This document shows, piece by piece, positions 23,449 to 34,055 of a stretch of 64,000 nt of DNA (positions are counted from its first letter, which is position 1; every line of letters starts with the position of its first letter). The notes under the pieces are model-generated. The model was given only the letters and a program-made list of their open reading frames with translations. It searched no databases and was not told the origin of the DNA. Position numbers and translations under genes: made by a program. Source of the stretch: Caprimulgus europaeus (taxonomy: Eukaryota > Chordata > Aves > Caprimulgiformes > Caprimulgidae); NCBI GenBank assembly GCA_907165065.1, contig OU015528.1, positions 39,981,515-40,045,514 on the forward strand, given 5' to 3'.

Positions 23449-23805
23449 AAGGAAAGGAAAGGAAAGGAAAGGAAAGGAAAGGAAAGGAAAGGAAAGGAAA
23501 GGAAAGGAAAGGAAAGGAAAGGAAAGGAAAGGAAAGGAAAGGAAAGGAAAGGAAAGGAAAGGAAAGGAAAGGAAAGGAAAGGAAAGGAAAGGAAAGGAAA
23601 GGAAAGGAAAGGAAAGGAAAGGAAAGGAAAGGAAAGGAAAGGAAAGGAAAGGAAAGGAAAGGAAAGGAAAGGAAAGGAAAGGAAAGGAAAGGAAAGGAAA
23701 GGAAAGGAAAGGAAAGGAAAGGAAAGGAAAGGAAAGGAAAGGAAAGGAAAGGAAAGGAAAGGAAAGGAAAGGAAAGGAAAGGAAAGGAAAGGAAAGGAAA
23801 GGAAA
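23449..23805 (+). repeat. Perfect GGAAA pentanucleotide microsatellite, about 71 copies
   Basis: The 357 bases consist of GGAAA units with no interruption that I can see. One strand is pure purine and the other pure pyrimidine, so the array could adopt triplex (H-DNA) structure and is expected to be highly variable in length. It starts 12 bases after the CR1 tail. The lysine/glutamate-rich and FLSFP-repeat open frames in it on the two strands are by-products of the repeat, not genes. Arrays this long are often mis-sized in assemblies, so the true copy number may differ. Confidence 0.98.
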
Positions 23806-25177
23806 TTCAAGATGTACCATTCACAGCTTTGTTGCTTGTGGCTCTTAATGTCACTGTTTTGGTTAAAGAAATAATTTCCCCTGATGTAGTAGAAAAATGA
23901 GCAGGACCTATCTGAATGTGAAAGATGAGCAATGATATTCAAATAAATCTAAAAATACCATGTATGTCACCTTAGGAAGATGACAGCTCCTATTCTGAAT
24001 TGCTTAAAGGTGAGAACATGAAGTCTCTAATATGTTTTATAGCTGAGTTTGCAATGCTCTGTATAGGTCTTACCTCAAAAAAAAAAAATCTTAAAGAGGC
24101 AGTGTAACACTAATATGCAGCGGGAATGAAACCTTTTTTGTCAGGAATATGTTTGAATTTATTTAATAGGTCATTTCCACTTTTAGGACATCTCAGACTT
24201 CTCTTTATGACTCTCTGAAAACAGTGGAGTCTTTCCAGAAAGATAAACAGTTGCACTTACTCTTCGGAAAGAAGAAATATCTTTTGCTTCCTTAAGAAAA
24301 ATTACCACTATATCAGTCCTAAGGAATTTATTTCTTTGGCTTCAGAACAGTTGTCAGGACTGGGGATACAAAGAGGTAGTCAAAGCTCTGTAGCTATTGT
24401 CAGAGATATACATATTTACATGCATACATGTTTCCAGAGCCCTTAACTTGTGAGTGCAACTGGATCTAGTTATAATGCTGCTTTCACTTGCATTGGAAAA
24501 TCAAGAGGACAGTGTGCTACCTAGTTCAGGTATACATGAAGAGAAAGCTGTTTTTTATCTATATTTTTCATGACTAAACCAGAACAGATACTTTACCTAA
24601 TTAGATATATTTAAATAAATTATTTCCTTTATTAAAGGCTTTAGAGCTAAGCGCATAATTAGTGTATGCTGTAATTAAGCTCCAGTGAATTATAGATCAG
24701 TTGGCCTATAGCTAAGAATGATGAGTATTTTTATAACTTATATATTTTTACCTTCTTATTTAATGTGTTTTGTCTGCAGTTGAACAGATATTTTCATGTA
24801 GAGACATTTATGTAGGGACTCTGAGAAACTGAAGAGCTTCTTCGTTGACTATTTAATTTAATTGATTAACTTAATCAAATTAGCGTTGTCTATCTGAAGG
24901 GCCAGATTCTAAGTCGACCAAAATGAACATGTAGTAAATAGGCGCTGGGTTAGATGCCTAGGACATTTGTAATGTTAGCTAAGTTCTGTTTTATGTTTCA
25001 TGGGTTATAAGCAACTGCAAAATTATTTCCTGATGTAACATTACTGACTGCAGTAGAGGCAGAAAAGGAAGGAGTCTACAACATGTTCTTGAAGTATTAG
25101 AAGTCCCAGGTAGCATAAAAAAAAAAAAAAAAGTAAGATTTAGTGTAAAAAGCTTTTCATATTAAATACAGAAATAG
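23806..25177. other. Unique AT-rich noncoding DNA
   Basis: No gene or recognisable repeat, apart from an A run at about 25117-25133. Positions 24590-24900 contain many TAAT/ATTA cores, including GCATAATTAGTG, GTAATTAAGC and TTTAATTGATTAAC. These resemble homeodomain sites but are also common in plain AT-rich DNA. Confidence 0.6.
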
Positions 25178-25603
25178 TCATAGAATCACAGAATGGCAGG
25201 GGTTGGAAGGCACCTCTGGAGATCATCTAGTCCAACCCTCCTGCCAAAGCAGGTTCACCTAGAGCTAGTTACACAGTACTGCATCCAGGCGTTTTTTTAA
25301 TCTCTCCAGAGAAGGAGACATCACAACCTCTCTGGGCAGCCTGATTCAGTGCTCTGGCACCCTCACAGTAAAGCAGCTTTTCTTCATGTTTAAGTGGAAC
25401 CTCCTGTGTTCCAGCTTATGCCCATTGCTCCTTGTCCTGTCACTGGCCACCACTGAAAAGAGTCTGGCCTCATCCTCTTGACACCCGCCCTTTAGATATT
25501 TGTAAACATTAATAAGGTCTCTTTTATAGGCTAAACTGACCAGCTCTCTCAGTTTTTCTTCATAAGAAAGATGTTCCATCCCCTTAATCACCTTTGTAGC
25601 CCT
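25178..25603 (-). mobile_element. CR1 LINE, 3' end fragment
   Basis: This minus-strand 5'-truncated CR1 of about 425 bp has its tail at the left edge (sense CCATTCTGTGATTCTATGA). The minus frame 25591-25346 (81 codons) encodes the ORF2 C-terminus: [37 protein letters not shown], then [20 protein letters not shown] and a stop. A few residues are missing between LREL and the conserved KRDL segment, where the family has [15 protein letters not shown]. Its right edge meets the LTR at 25611, which inserted at or beside the CR1 5' breakpoint. The [10 protein letters not shown] signature is shared with the copies at 50574 and 57909. Confidence 0.93.
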
Positions 25604-25610
25604 AGTCCTG

Positions 25611-26200
25611 TGTAGTGGGTCTGGCTGGGATGGAGTTGATTTTCCCCATGGCAGCCCTCAGAGTGCTGCGTTTTGTATTTGGTGGCTCGAGGGGTGTTGA
25701 TAACCCACCAGTGTTTTGGTTACTGGTGAGCAGTGCTAGCACAGCACCAAGGCTGTCTCTCCAACATTTCCCCCAGTAGGCTGGGAGGGGGGAAGGTCTT
25801 GGGAGGGGACACAGCCAGGACAGCTGACCCAAACGGACCAAAGGGATATCCCATACCATATGACGTCTGCTCAGAAATAAAGCAAGGAGAACAGAGGGGG
25901 AAGGGGGGGCATTCGTTACTTCCGTTTGTCCTCCGGGAACCGCAACGCGTATGAAGCCCTGCTTCCTGGGAAGTGGCCAAACATGGCCTGCTGATGGGAA
26001 GTAGAGAGTAAATATTTTGTTCTTTTGTTTCTGCGCGTGCAGCTTTGCTTTGCTTCTATTAAACTGCTTTTGTCTCGATCCACGAGTTTGGTTTTTTTGT
26101 GTTCCATCTTATTTTCTCCCCTCCCCATCTTGCTGAGGAGGGGGGTGATAGAGTGGGCTTTGGTGGGCACCCAGCATCTAGCCAGGGTCAACCCACCACA
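25611..26200 (+). mobile_element. ERVL-type solo LTR with perfect 5-bp target duplication
   Basis: The element is 590 bp, starting TGTAGTGGGTCTGGCTGGG and ending CAGGGTCAACCCACCACA. The pentamer TCCTG lies directly on both sides (25606-25610 and 26201-26205), the duplication length typical of ERVL. The 5' half matches the avian ERVL LTR pattern (GGGATGGAGTTGATTTTCC, GTTGATAACCCACCAGTG, GGACACAGCCAGGACAGCTG). The last ~85 bases instead resemble the end of the long LTR at 60273-61348. ATTAAACTGC near 26058 lies where the family's polyadenylation signal is found. There are no internal genes, so it is a solo LTR, inserted next to the CR1 at 25178. Confidence 0.93.
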
Positions 26201-26459
26201 TCCTGGAAGCATGAGCCAGATTCAAAGTCTTCCAAGGTAGTCTACCCACCAGACTGCGAAGTCAAATTCACCCTATTCTTCCTCTCTGGTCCAGTATATC
26301 CTTCATTCTTATCTGCCTGGGGACATCTTCAAAAGAGACATGCAGATTTTCTTCCCACTCTTCAGGAGACTATTGCGTGCTGAATAGGACATGAGACTGA
26401 ATGTGGAAGATGCAGATCAGAGTTTTCAGGAAAAGGATGGGACTGAATCTAGGAGTCCA

Positions 26460-26521
26460 ATGTGCTTACTGGCATATCACGCACAACTAGGTGCACTAAG
26501 CGATATGCCAGTAAGCAACAT
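26460..26521. repeat. 62-base hairpin with 15-bp perfect stem
   Basis: GCTTACTGGCATATC at 26464-26478 and its exact reverse complement GATATGCCAGTAAGC at 26502-26516 form the main stem. Outside it, ATGT (26460-26463) pairs with ACAT (26518-26521) across one bulged base. Inside it, after an asymmetric internal loop, GCAC (26481-26484) pairs with GTGC (26491-26494) around a six-base loop AACTAG. The length and layout (about 23 paired bases in a 62-base fold) resemble a small microRNA precursor. A recent template-switch inverted duplication is an alternative. No expression evidence can be seen from sequence. Confidence 0.85.
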
Positions 26522-29500
26522 GTGTAGGAAACAAGGGAAAGTTTTCTCATCTTTTCTCTGTTCATAGTCTAAAACTGACCTACTGTAGATTTGCATTGTG
26601 TGAAGAGAGTGGTCCTGCCATGTTCTATGGCCTCAGGGAGTGTTTACTGGATTGAGGTTTTGAGGTGATTCAAACATCACACCTCCTAGTTTCTCAATCT
26701 AAACTGAGCTCAGACATGATCTAAGTACTGAGCTGCTTAAGCTTGCCAAGTATAGAACAGTTTTGGGCATGTGCAGTAACTTAATGGGTACCTGAAGAGA
26801 TTTAACATCAAATGTTGAAGAGTTTCTAGAGATTAGGTGTCTCCAGCTCAGAAGGTGAGTCAGGAATTTGCAATTACAATTTTCCCTCAGTAGCCCAAAC
26901 ATTTTATTTTGATACCTAAGTCTTGTACTGGAACTTGCCTTGAATGGCCTGTATATCTAAAAGAAAATCTATCACTATAAGGTAGCAGGGTTCCTTGTTT
27001 CTGGTAGTTAATTGCAGAAATATCTTTATTTAGAGAACAAACCTTTGAAACACATGAAATGCTAATCAGCAGATCAAAAACTCATAAACCAGGTTTCTGC
27101 ACATATGACCCTTCTGATCTTGGTAACAGCAATATCTGCTCATTACATTTAAGTAGAAAAAATGTGCACAGAAACAAGAAAAATACACCAGTCACATGAT
27201 GTTGAGAATCTATTTGACTGATAGAGTGAACACCATTACTGATACTTAATCCCAAGTATACTCACCTCAATGCCATTATTTTCTGAAATAATTATGACCT
27301 GCAATTACATAGAAATATTTCAAGAGATGTTGTCTGAAATCAGGTGAAACTAGTGCTGATCATCACCACTGAATATGTAAAGGCTTTAGATGAAGATATC
27401 TGAATTTTTAGAAGTAGACAGAGACAAGCTTCATAGCAGATTATGCCACTCAATCCTTAAAACTATTTGTGAAAATTTATTTTTTAAATCAACACCAACT
27501 TAGCTGGAACACTTTGAATGTTATTTCACGTGATCCAGGAGACATAGACATGATGAGCACCAAAGAAGAAACAAGTAAATAAACAAAAAATAAAAATTTA
27601 TGTTGCTAAATTCCTTAACTGTTTTTTAATGTTTCTTCCCTCTGAAAAAAATATGGTGCAGTCCTCTGTTGTGAAACCTACCTATCTAAGGGCTTTATTT
27701 TGAGCTCATTCATGTTTGGAAGTGACAAGTCAAGCTTTCTTTTGTGACAATTATGCAAGTGAGACATGAAAGGGAAACTGTTCGAATAGATCATCAAATG
27801 TTCATGAATCTATTTTTAGCGATCATTGTATTAAAGGTTTAAAGATATTGTTGTACAAGAAGAGGAGGTTCCTCAAACTCTGAATTTACCAGGCAAAACA
27901 GAGTCTTAAATGAAATCAGTGTTTAGGCACCTTTAACTATCTGGGTTCCTGGCCATAGAACAAAGCTCACATAGATGGCATGATGTTCTCAGCACACAGT
28001 TTTCTAAACTGTCCTGCACCCATTAAATGTTGATTAAATTAATTGCATCATATAAGCAATGCACCTTGTATAACTTTCTTTCTTTAAGCTACACTCATCT
28101 GAATCCAATAATACTTGTGACACTTACAATTGGTGGTATAATATTTTAAAACTCTTTTTTGACTCCTTTATCACATTATTCATTACCTTGAGATAATTCA
28201 GATATACATTTTTTTCCTCCTTATTTAAGCCGAAGTCCACTGGGAAGGGAAAATGAGGAGCTAAGAAATAAAAAAGATCTGAACGTAGATGAAAGAAAAT
28301 TCTCTTTTTAAGGTGCATTTCTTTTTTTTTCTTCTTTTTTAAAGATCTTTACCACAGACTGATGTTCTCAAGCCACAGGCTATTGAACTTTCTAGTAAAA
28401 AATTCCAACTAGCGCTGAACAATCACATACAACTTTTGTTTGACCTTTTCAACATGAAGCTTTTGAATCAGGCTGCTGAGACCATTGCCTATCATGCTGA
28501 CCAATACTATATCACTTTTTGCTTGTACTTCCTCACCAGTCTGCATTCATCTGGTGTCCCTTGCCTTGCCTTACATTCAATTATAAACTTGAGGCAATGA
28601 CTGTATGTTGTGTTTGTACAACATATATAGATGTCTGAAGTGATCTTCTAAGTATTAACACAGTGCAAATATCAATTGTTATGTAAAATAATTTGTATTC
28701 ATTTAATTTACTGCTTCTTTTTTGCAAGAATAAAAATGTGTTTATCATGCTTCTAGCATGACACTTCAAGATAATAGCTCTGCATTTCAAGGTAATTCCA
28801 ATTATGAATATTTTAAATATAATAAAATAAAATCTTTAAATATTTAGCTCTGTGAAAGTTGAAGTCAAAAGGATTTATTTCATATGAGAAACTCTCAAAG
28901 ATAAGTGAGTTGAGAAATTCAAACTCAGAAATTCTTTTATTACTATGTGATTCTGAAAAGTGAGTACAATTCAGAAAAGTAAAGAATCCAATATTTAGTA
29001 ATCTCTGTTTCTTACCTAGTAAGGTTCCACAGGAATATCTTTCCTCAACATATGCCTCACAACCTTAATTCTGACTCTTCCAGAAATCATGTAGTAATTT
29101 CCTCAAGTACAATTTATGTTAGAGAAATGCTTCTTCTTGTTTCTGGAAAGATTAAATATATGGTTAGATTCTAAAAGTATTGCAAATGCGTATAATTGCG
29201 AATTGTGGTAGATCAGATTAGAACATGTCAAGAGTTACTATCTTTGTAAAATGAGCTTAACCTGCTAGATAAAGCAAAATTATTATGTGCTACAAAAGGC
29301 TGAGAAGAATCCTTTCTCTTCAAATCATCTGACACTCAGATTGCTCATTTGACATGTTATAAAAACTCCACCAAATACATCTAGAATTTTGTATCCTAAT
29401 GTTTAATTATACCTGTAAAAAACCCCACAACCCTATTTGTATACTCTCTGCAGAAATTCTAATTAGTTTCTTCTATGGACATGAGTATTCATCTGTCTTA

Positions 29501-30342
29501 AGTGGTATTACAGCCAGAAGAATCTCTCCTAAGCCACTTATTTTCAGTTAGAATAGTTAGCAATATAAATATTCCAGCATTCCTTTTATTAATACACATG
29601 CTAAAGATTCTACTGGGATATATAAAAAGATTGAAGGTAATGTGGATAAATCAATTTACTGTAATTTTCTCCTTTGCTTATTGCATATTTACTCTTTAAA
29701 AGGCTGTGAGGTTACAATCTTCCTCTCATATTCTTCTGATGTTCTCTAAAAGAGTGGCACTCAGGCATGAGAATGTGTGTGACCTTTCTATGTTCATCAG
29801 TGTTCGTACGCCTATACATTTCCTATTTATTATGCCTGAAAACTAATAGTTCCAATCAGGAAATAACATCTATCTGTGTGCAGAGATGGCTCCAGAGGAT
29901 GGCAATTTCCAGTGCATATTATTAATGTATGTCTATTATTCAAATGCAAAATAACAAAAATTTACATGGAATAGCAAGACATTTCATCAAGTAATTGTAT
30001 TAAGGCAATAACTGCACATGTTCTCTCTCCCACCAAACAGCCCCTGCTCTATAAGAACAGTTAATCACCTGTAGAAGAATATCCTAGTAGAGTCATTAGG
30101 TATACTGTTCCTATTCTTTGCAGCTACATGGTCTGTTCAAAAGAAACCAAGCTTGGCCAGGGTTTCTATATCCTGTCAGTTACAATAGATGAAGGTTTTC
30201 ATTGGCAGTCAAAAAAACTGACATAAGCTTTACATTGGGTGGGAAAAAAAGTAAGATAAAAAGAAAGGAAATTGAAGCAAAAAAAGCACTTAAAGTTTTA
30301 TTGGAACATTTTTCTCCACACAGTTTCATTCATTCAATCCTC

Positions 30343-30362
30343 TTTTTTTTTTTTTTTTTTTT
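30343..30362. repeat. 20-base T run
   Basis: An uninterrupted run of 20 T residues that is not next to any recognised element. Its minus-strand reading is an A run, but no retroposed cDNA could be recognised upstream of it. Confidence 0.9.
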
Positions 30363-30569
30363 AATACCATTTAATTACATATTGTTTTAGCCTCTGACTT
30401 TCATTTCTGTCCTTCTTAAGCTATGGCATTCATTATTTATTTGTAATTATAAGTTAAAGCTATTTTGACTCAGATGCTTTATTACTCCACAATGTAAGAA
30501 GGAAGTTGTTAATTTTTTTACTATCTATGCATATCAATGACTCTGGTAAAGTGGATACTGCTTAGATTG

Positions 30570-31204
30570 TGTCCTGGTTTTGCTAGGATAGAGCTGATTG
30601 TCTTCTTAGTAGCTAGAAGAATAGTGCTGTGTTTTGGTTTCAGTATGGAATTTGTTATGAGAAGAATGTTGATAATAACCTGATTTTAGTTGTTGCAAAG
30701 AAAATCAAGGACATTTCAACTCCCCATGTTTGCTAGTCTGCAGGTGCAGAAGAAACTCAGGGGGACTGTAGTAAATTGGCAAACCCAAATAGGCATTTGG
30801 ATATGCCAATGGGATATTCCATATCATATAACATCATGTTCAGTGTATTAATGAGGACTGGCTGGATCTAGGGGATATCTCAGGCTGTCTTGCTTTTTCA
30901 GGGATTGTGATTTTGGTTTCGGGATTGTCTCTGTTCCAGGATCGTTAGCCAGGGAATGGGCTGGGCATCTGTCAGCAGGTGGTGAGCAACTGTCGTGTGC
31001 ATCACTCGTTTGCATATTCCATTATTACCATTATTATAATTAATATTTTAATTTCAATGTATTTTACTTATTAAATTGTTTTTCTCTCAGCCCACAAGTT
31101 CTCTCACTTTTACCGTTCTGATTCTCTCCCTCATTTCCAGGGCAGTGTAGGGTGAGCCAGTGGCTGTTTGGTATTTGGCTGCCAGACAGGCTAAAACCAT
31201 CACA
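30570..31204 (+). mobile_element. ERVL-type solo LTR, relative of the 8.9-kb copy
   Basis: The element is about 635 bp, starting TGTCCTGGTTTTGCTAGG and ending GGCTAAAACCATCACA. It aligns over its full length, in opposite orientation, with the LTR at 8933-9548, differing by scattered substitutions and a few short indels, one of about 20 bases near 30945-30960. Both share a middle segment (around 30690-30810, with GGACATTTCAACTCCCC and GTTTGCTAGTCTGCAGGTGC) that the LTRs at 19657, 25611 and 59111 lack, so the two form a subfamily. ATTAAATTG near 31072 is the likely polyadenylation-signal region. Flanking pentamers (GATTG and CTAAG) do not match. No internal retroviral sequence is present. Confidence 0.92.
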
Positions 31205-33975
31205 CTAAGAGAGAAGTAAAGGAAACTCAAATTAAAAATAGCATTCACATTCTGTAGCTTCAGACATTTAAAAGACAGATATTTTCTTATCTACTAGACT
31301 CTCTCTACATCCAGTCATACCTCTGGATGGTGATTCATTCCACTCTAAGTTTCACATCTAAAGTAGTTGCACATCATTAATCATGTTTGTTCCTTTCCGT
31401 TGAGAAAACTTAGGTGACTGGGTCAGTTGGTGCTTACATTTTAGGCAGCTAAAATAAGGAGTGGTGAATTTCACCTTCTTGGTGAGAACGCAGAAAGGAT
31501 ATAAAGACAATCCTTTGTATTACTAGCTCTCATTTTTCAACAGTTGCATAAATATAATTACATTATTACTTTACTCAGCTTGGCTTAGAATACCCAATTT
31601 ATTTTCCCTTTTTTTCTATTTGTTTCAATTTGTGTCAAATGACTAGATATGTGAAAAATGGCTCATGTTTGTTCTTTCACCCTTGTGACCACATTTATGT
31701 AAAAAAAAAGTAGTTAAAAGTATAGTTTTGTTGTTCATTTCTTTTCTAAACAGTAAAGTCTGTGGAATACAAAACTTGTACAAAGTTGGTTTATTCTTGC
31801 ACTCGGTGAGGTGAGGACACATAGCTCTCTCACTCCTATTCTGATACTCTCTCTATTCTCATCAGTTTTATTTGAGTTTATTCAACAGTTCATTACCTTT
31901 CAAGAGTTTTCAGTTTGGGAAAAATGAGCATAAAATTGCTGAACTAATGGCATCAGATTTTAAACTAACCTGTGTGATTAAACTACATTTTTTACTCAAT
32001 ATAAGGGAGACCAAGAACAAACGACTTTGAAAAGTTTGGTTCATTCTTCAGTGATTTAGCTAAGGAAGAAAAACTTCCATTGCATATTGCTGCTTGGAAA
32101 TGGCACTTCTTGGTCTGCAGTAGCAGACAGAATTCTTTTGCATTTCCTCCAGCCAGTGAATAAGGAACTCTTCAAACCAGCTATGTTTTTTTCTCTTGTT
32201 TATGGCTCATCATTATTTTATACAGCACTGGTGTGCCTGCAGAATCACCAGTTAACATATTTTGCGACTAAATAGTACATTTCAACCTTTACAATCCATA
32301 TCATTATAAACCCATCACTTTAGTAATATGAACATAGGAAAATGGCATTTTAAATGTAAGATGAGATGCTAAACAGCACCCACCCTCCTTGATTATACTG
32401 CAGCAGACAACACTTATTATTGTTCTGTGTAAAATGCTAAGAAAACAATCATTTCCAGGCTGGATAAAAGCAATGTAAATATCAGCAGGTGTATTTAGTG
32501 CTATTAACCTAGCTGTAAAAAGCTTATTTGCACAAAATGTTCAGGAAGAAACTCTTATTATTTGGCAATGTTACTGGACCATAATCTGTAAACAAACCCT
32601 GAAATCACTAGCTAAAGCCATAATGGTGTTGAAGTGAAGTAACTATGTATGCACAAGAGTGTTTAAAAGCCTGGTAAAATAGCCTAAACAGGAGCAGGCA
32701 TCTTTCTGCTGGTCAGTTATAATGAAAGTAACAAACCTACTCTGTGCAAAGTGGGTTTCTTCTGATGGAAACTACACTATGGAGTTTCTTGGAGACACTA
32801 AGATATAGGCGCCTCTGGATACAAATCCATTTCACAGCAAGGCACTTCATAACCTGAAACATAGCTGGAAATTGGAGGAGTGAAGTCAGATTCATCAGAT
32901 AGCTATCACTACCACTCTGAATTATCGATTGTCAAACTTATCATTCTATTGCAATCAATAACAACTGGTTTGCAGATAAAGTTTTTCACTGTCTGTATTT
33001 AAACAGCTGGTACCGACTATAATTGAGTAACCCAGTCTTGTGTAATTCCACTGTTGTTGCACAAGAAGTTCAGAGAGAACCAACAGAGAATACAGATAGA
33101 GAGCAACTGAGTGTTTTAAAAGAACATTGAACTGTGAGAGTTTGGGTATTTTTTTACTTGTTTGTTTGTTTATTTCCCCTGGGAATGATCAGCTTATTTA
33201 TTAGTGGGCTCAAGTGAAGGAAAGAAACAAAAAGGAAAAAGAAACAATGAAACCACTATTGACTAAATAGATACAAATTTCAGACTTCTGGGAAAAAAAA
33301 TGAAGATACCACTGTGCTGAATAATGGAGAAATATATGTAATGCTAATTATACTGACATGCGTATTGGCCATAATCAATAGGCAAATGCGTCAACTAAAA
33401 GGGAATACAAAAGACACTGAACATAGATCTTTTCCTTGCTGGGTATAAGCAACTCACACTTGTACAGTTGGAATATTTTGACACCAATTTTTTTGAAAAT
33501 TAAACAAGTTAAGAAAAAACTGATATTTAACACAAATTTTTAAATCTTGAACTTGTTCATTTACACTTGAAGATGTTGAGGTAGTGTGACTGTGTGATGA
33601 ACTACCTTTTATTTTCTCTTCAAATATATTAGAATAGCATAAGGAATTATAGAAGTCCTAATAGTGTGTAATTAAACCTTAGGAAGACAGTGGGAACTGT
33701 AAAACAGAATAAAAACAGATTAAGAAAAAGACATGTTAAATCAATTTATACTCCAACTAAAATCCATTTAGATTTAACACTGAGACTAAACTTTGAGTCA
33801 AACTTCAGTGTTACTGAGCACAAGAAAAAGGAAAGCAGGAGCTAAGAAAAAAGTAAATTGAATGAATGATTATGAGAAACCTGAGGTTTATACCTTGTTT
33901 CTGGAAAATAAAAAGACTATGAAAGGAAATACAGAGTACTTCAAACTGAAATCTGACACATCACATTCCCTCCTG

Positions 33976-34055
33976 CAAAAAAAATCCCAAACCAAACCAA
34001 AACCAAAAAACCCCACAACAACAACAACAAAAAAAAACAACTACAAAAACCCCTG
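33976..34055. repeat. A/C-rich low-complexity tract with CAA repeats
   Basis: About 80 bases made almost wholly of A and C, including ACAACAACAACAACA near 34013-34027. The lysine/threonine-rich open frame that ends here is a composition effect. A short ATA array follows at about 34122-34138. Confidence 0.85.

Larger units (their letters stand above)
26206..30569. other. Unique AT-rich noncoding DNA with one strong hairpin
   Basis: No gene was recognised; open frames reach only about 69 codons. Notable items are the hairpin at 26460-26521, an 8-bp inverted repeat TATGTTGT/ACAACATA at about 28603-28624, and a 20-base T run at 30343-30362. Segments at 26640-26930 and 27920-27950 contain TAGGCACC/TTAGGTGTCT-like words seen in old sauropsid repeats, but I cannot assign a family. 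Confidence 0.6.

Noticed and set aside
23387-23942. Long open frames of KERKG repeats (plus) and FLSFP repeats (minus), up to 170 codons
   Set aside because: They are direct translations of the GGAAA microsatellite, which stays open in every frame; they are not genes.
23437-23948. Continuation of the ERVL provirus after the 21-kb CR1
   Set aside because: Sequence after the GGAAA array shows no similarity I can see to ERVL internal or LTR sequence, so the ERVL appears simply truncated at about 21140.
28603-28624. 8-bp inverted repeat TATGTTGT/ACAACATA as a regulatory hairpin
   Set aside because: The stem is short and AT-rich, and such repeats are expected several times in 64 kb.
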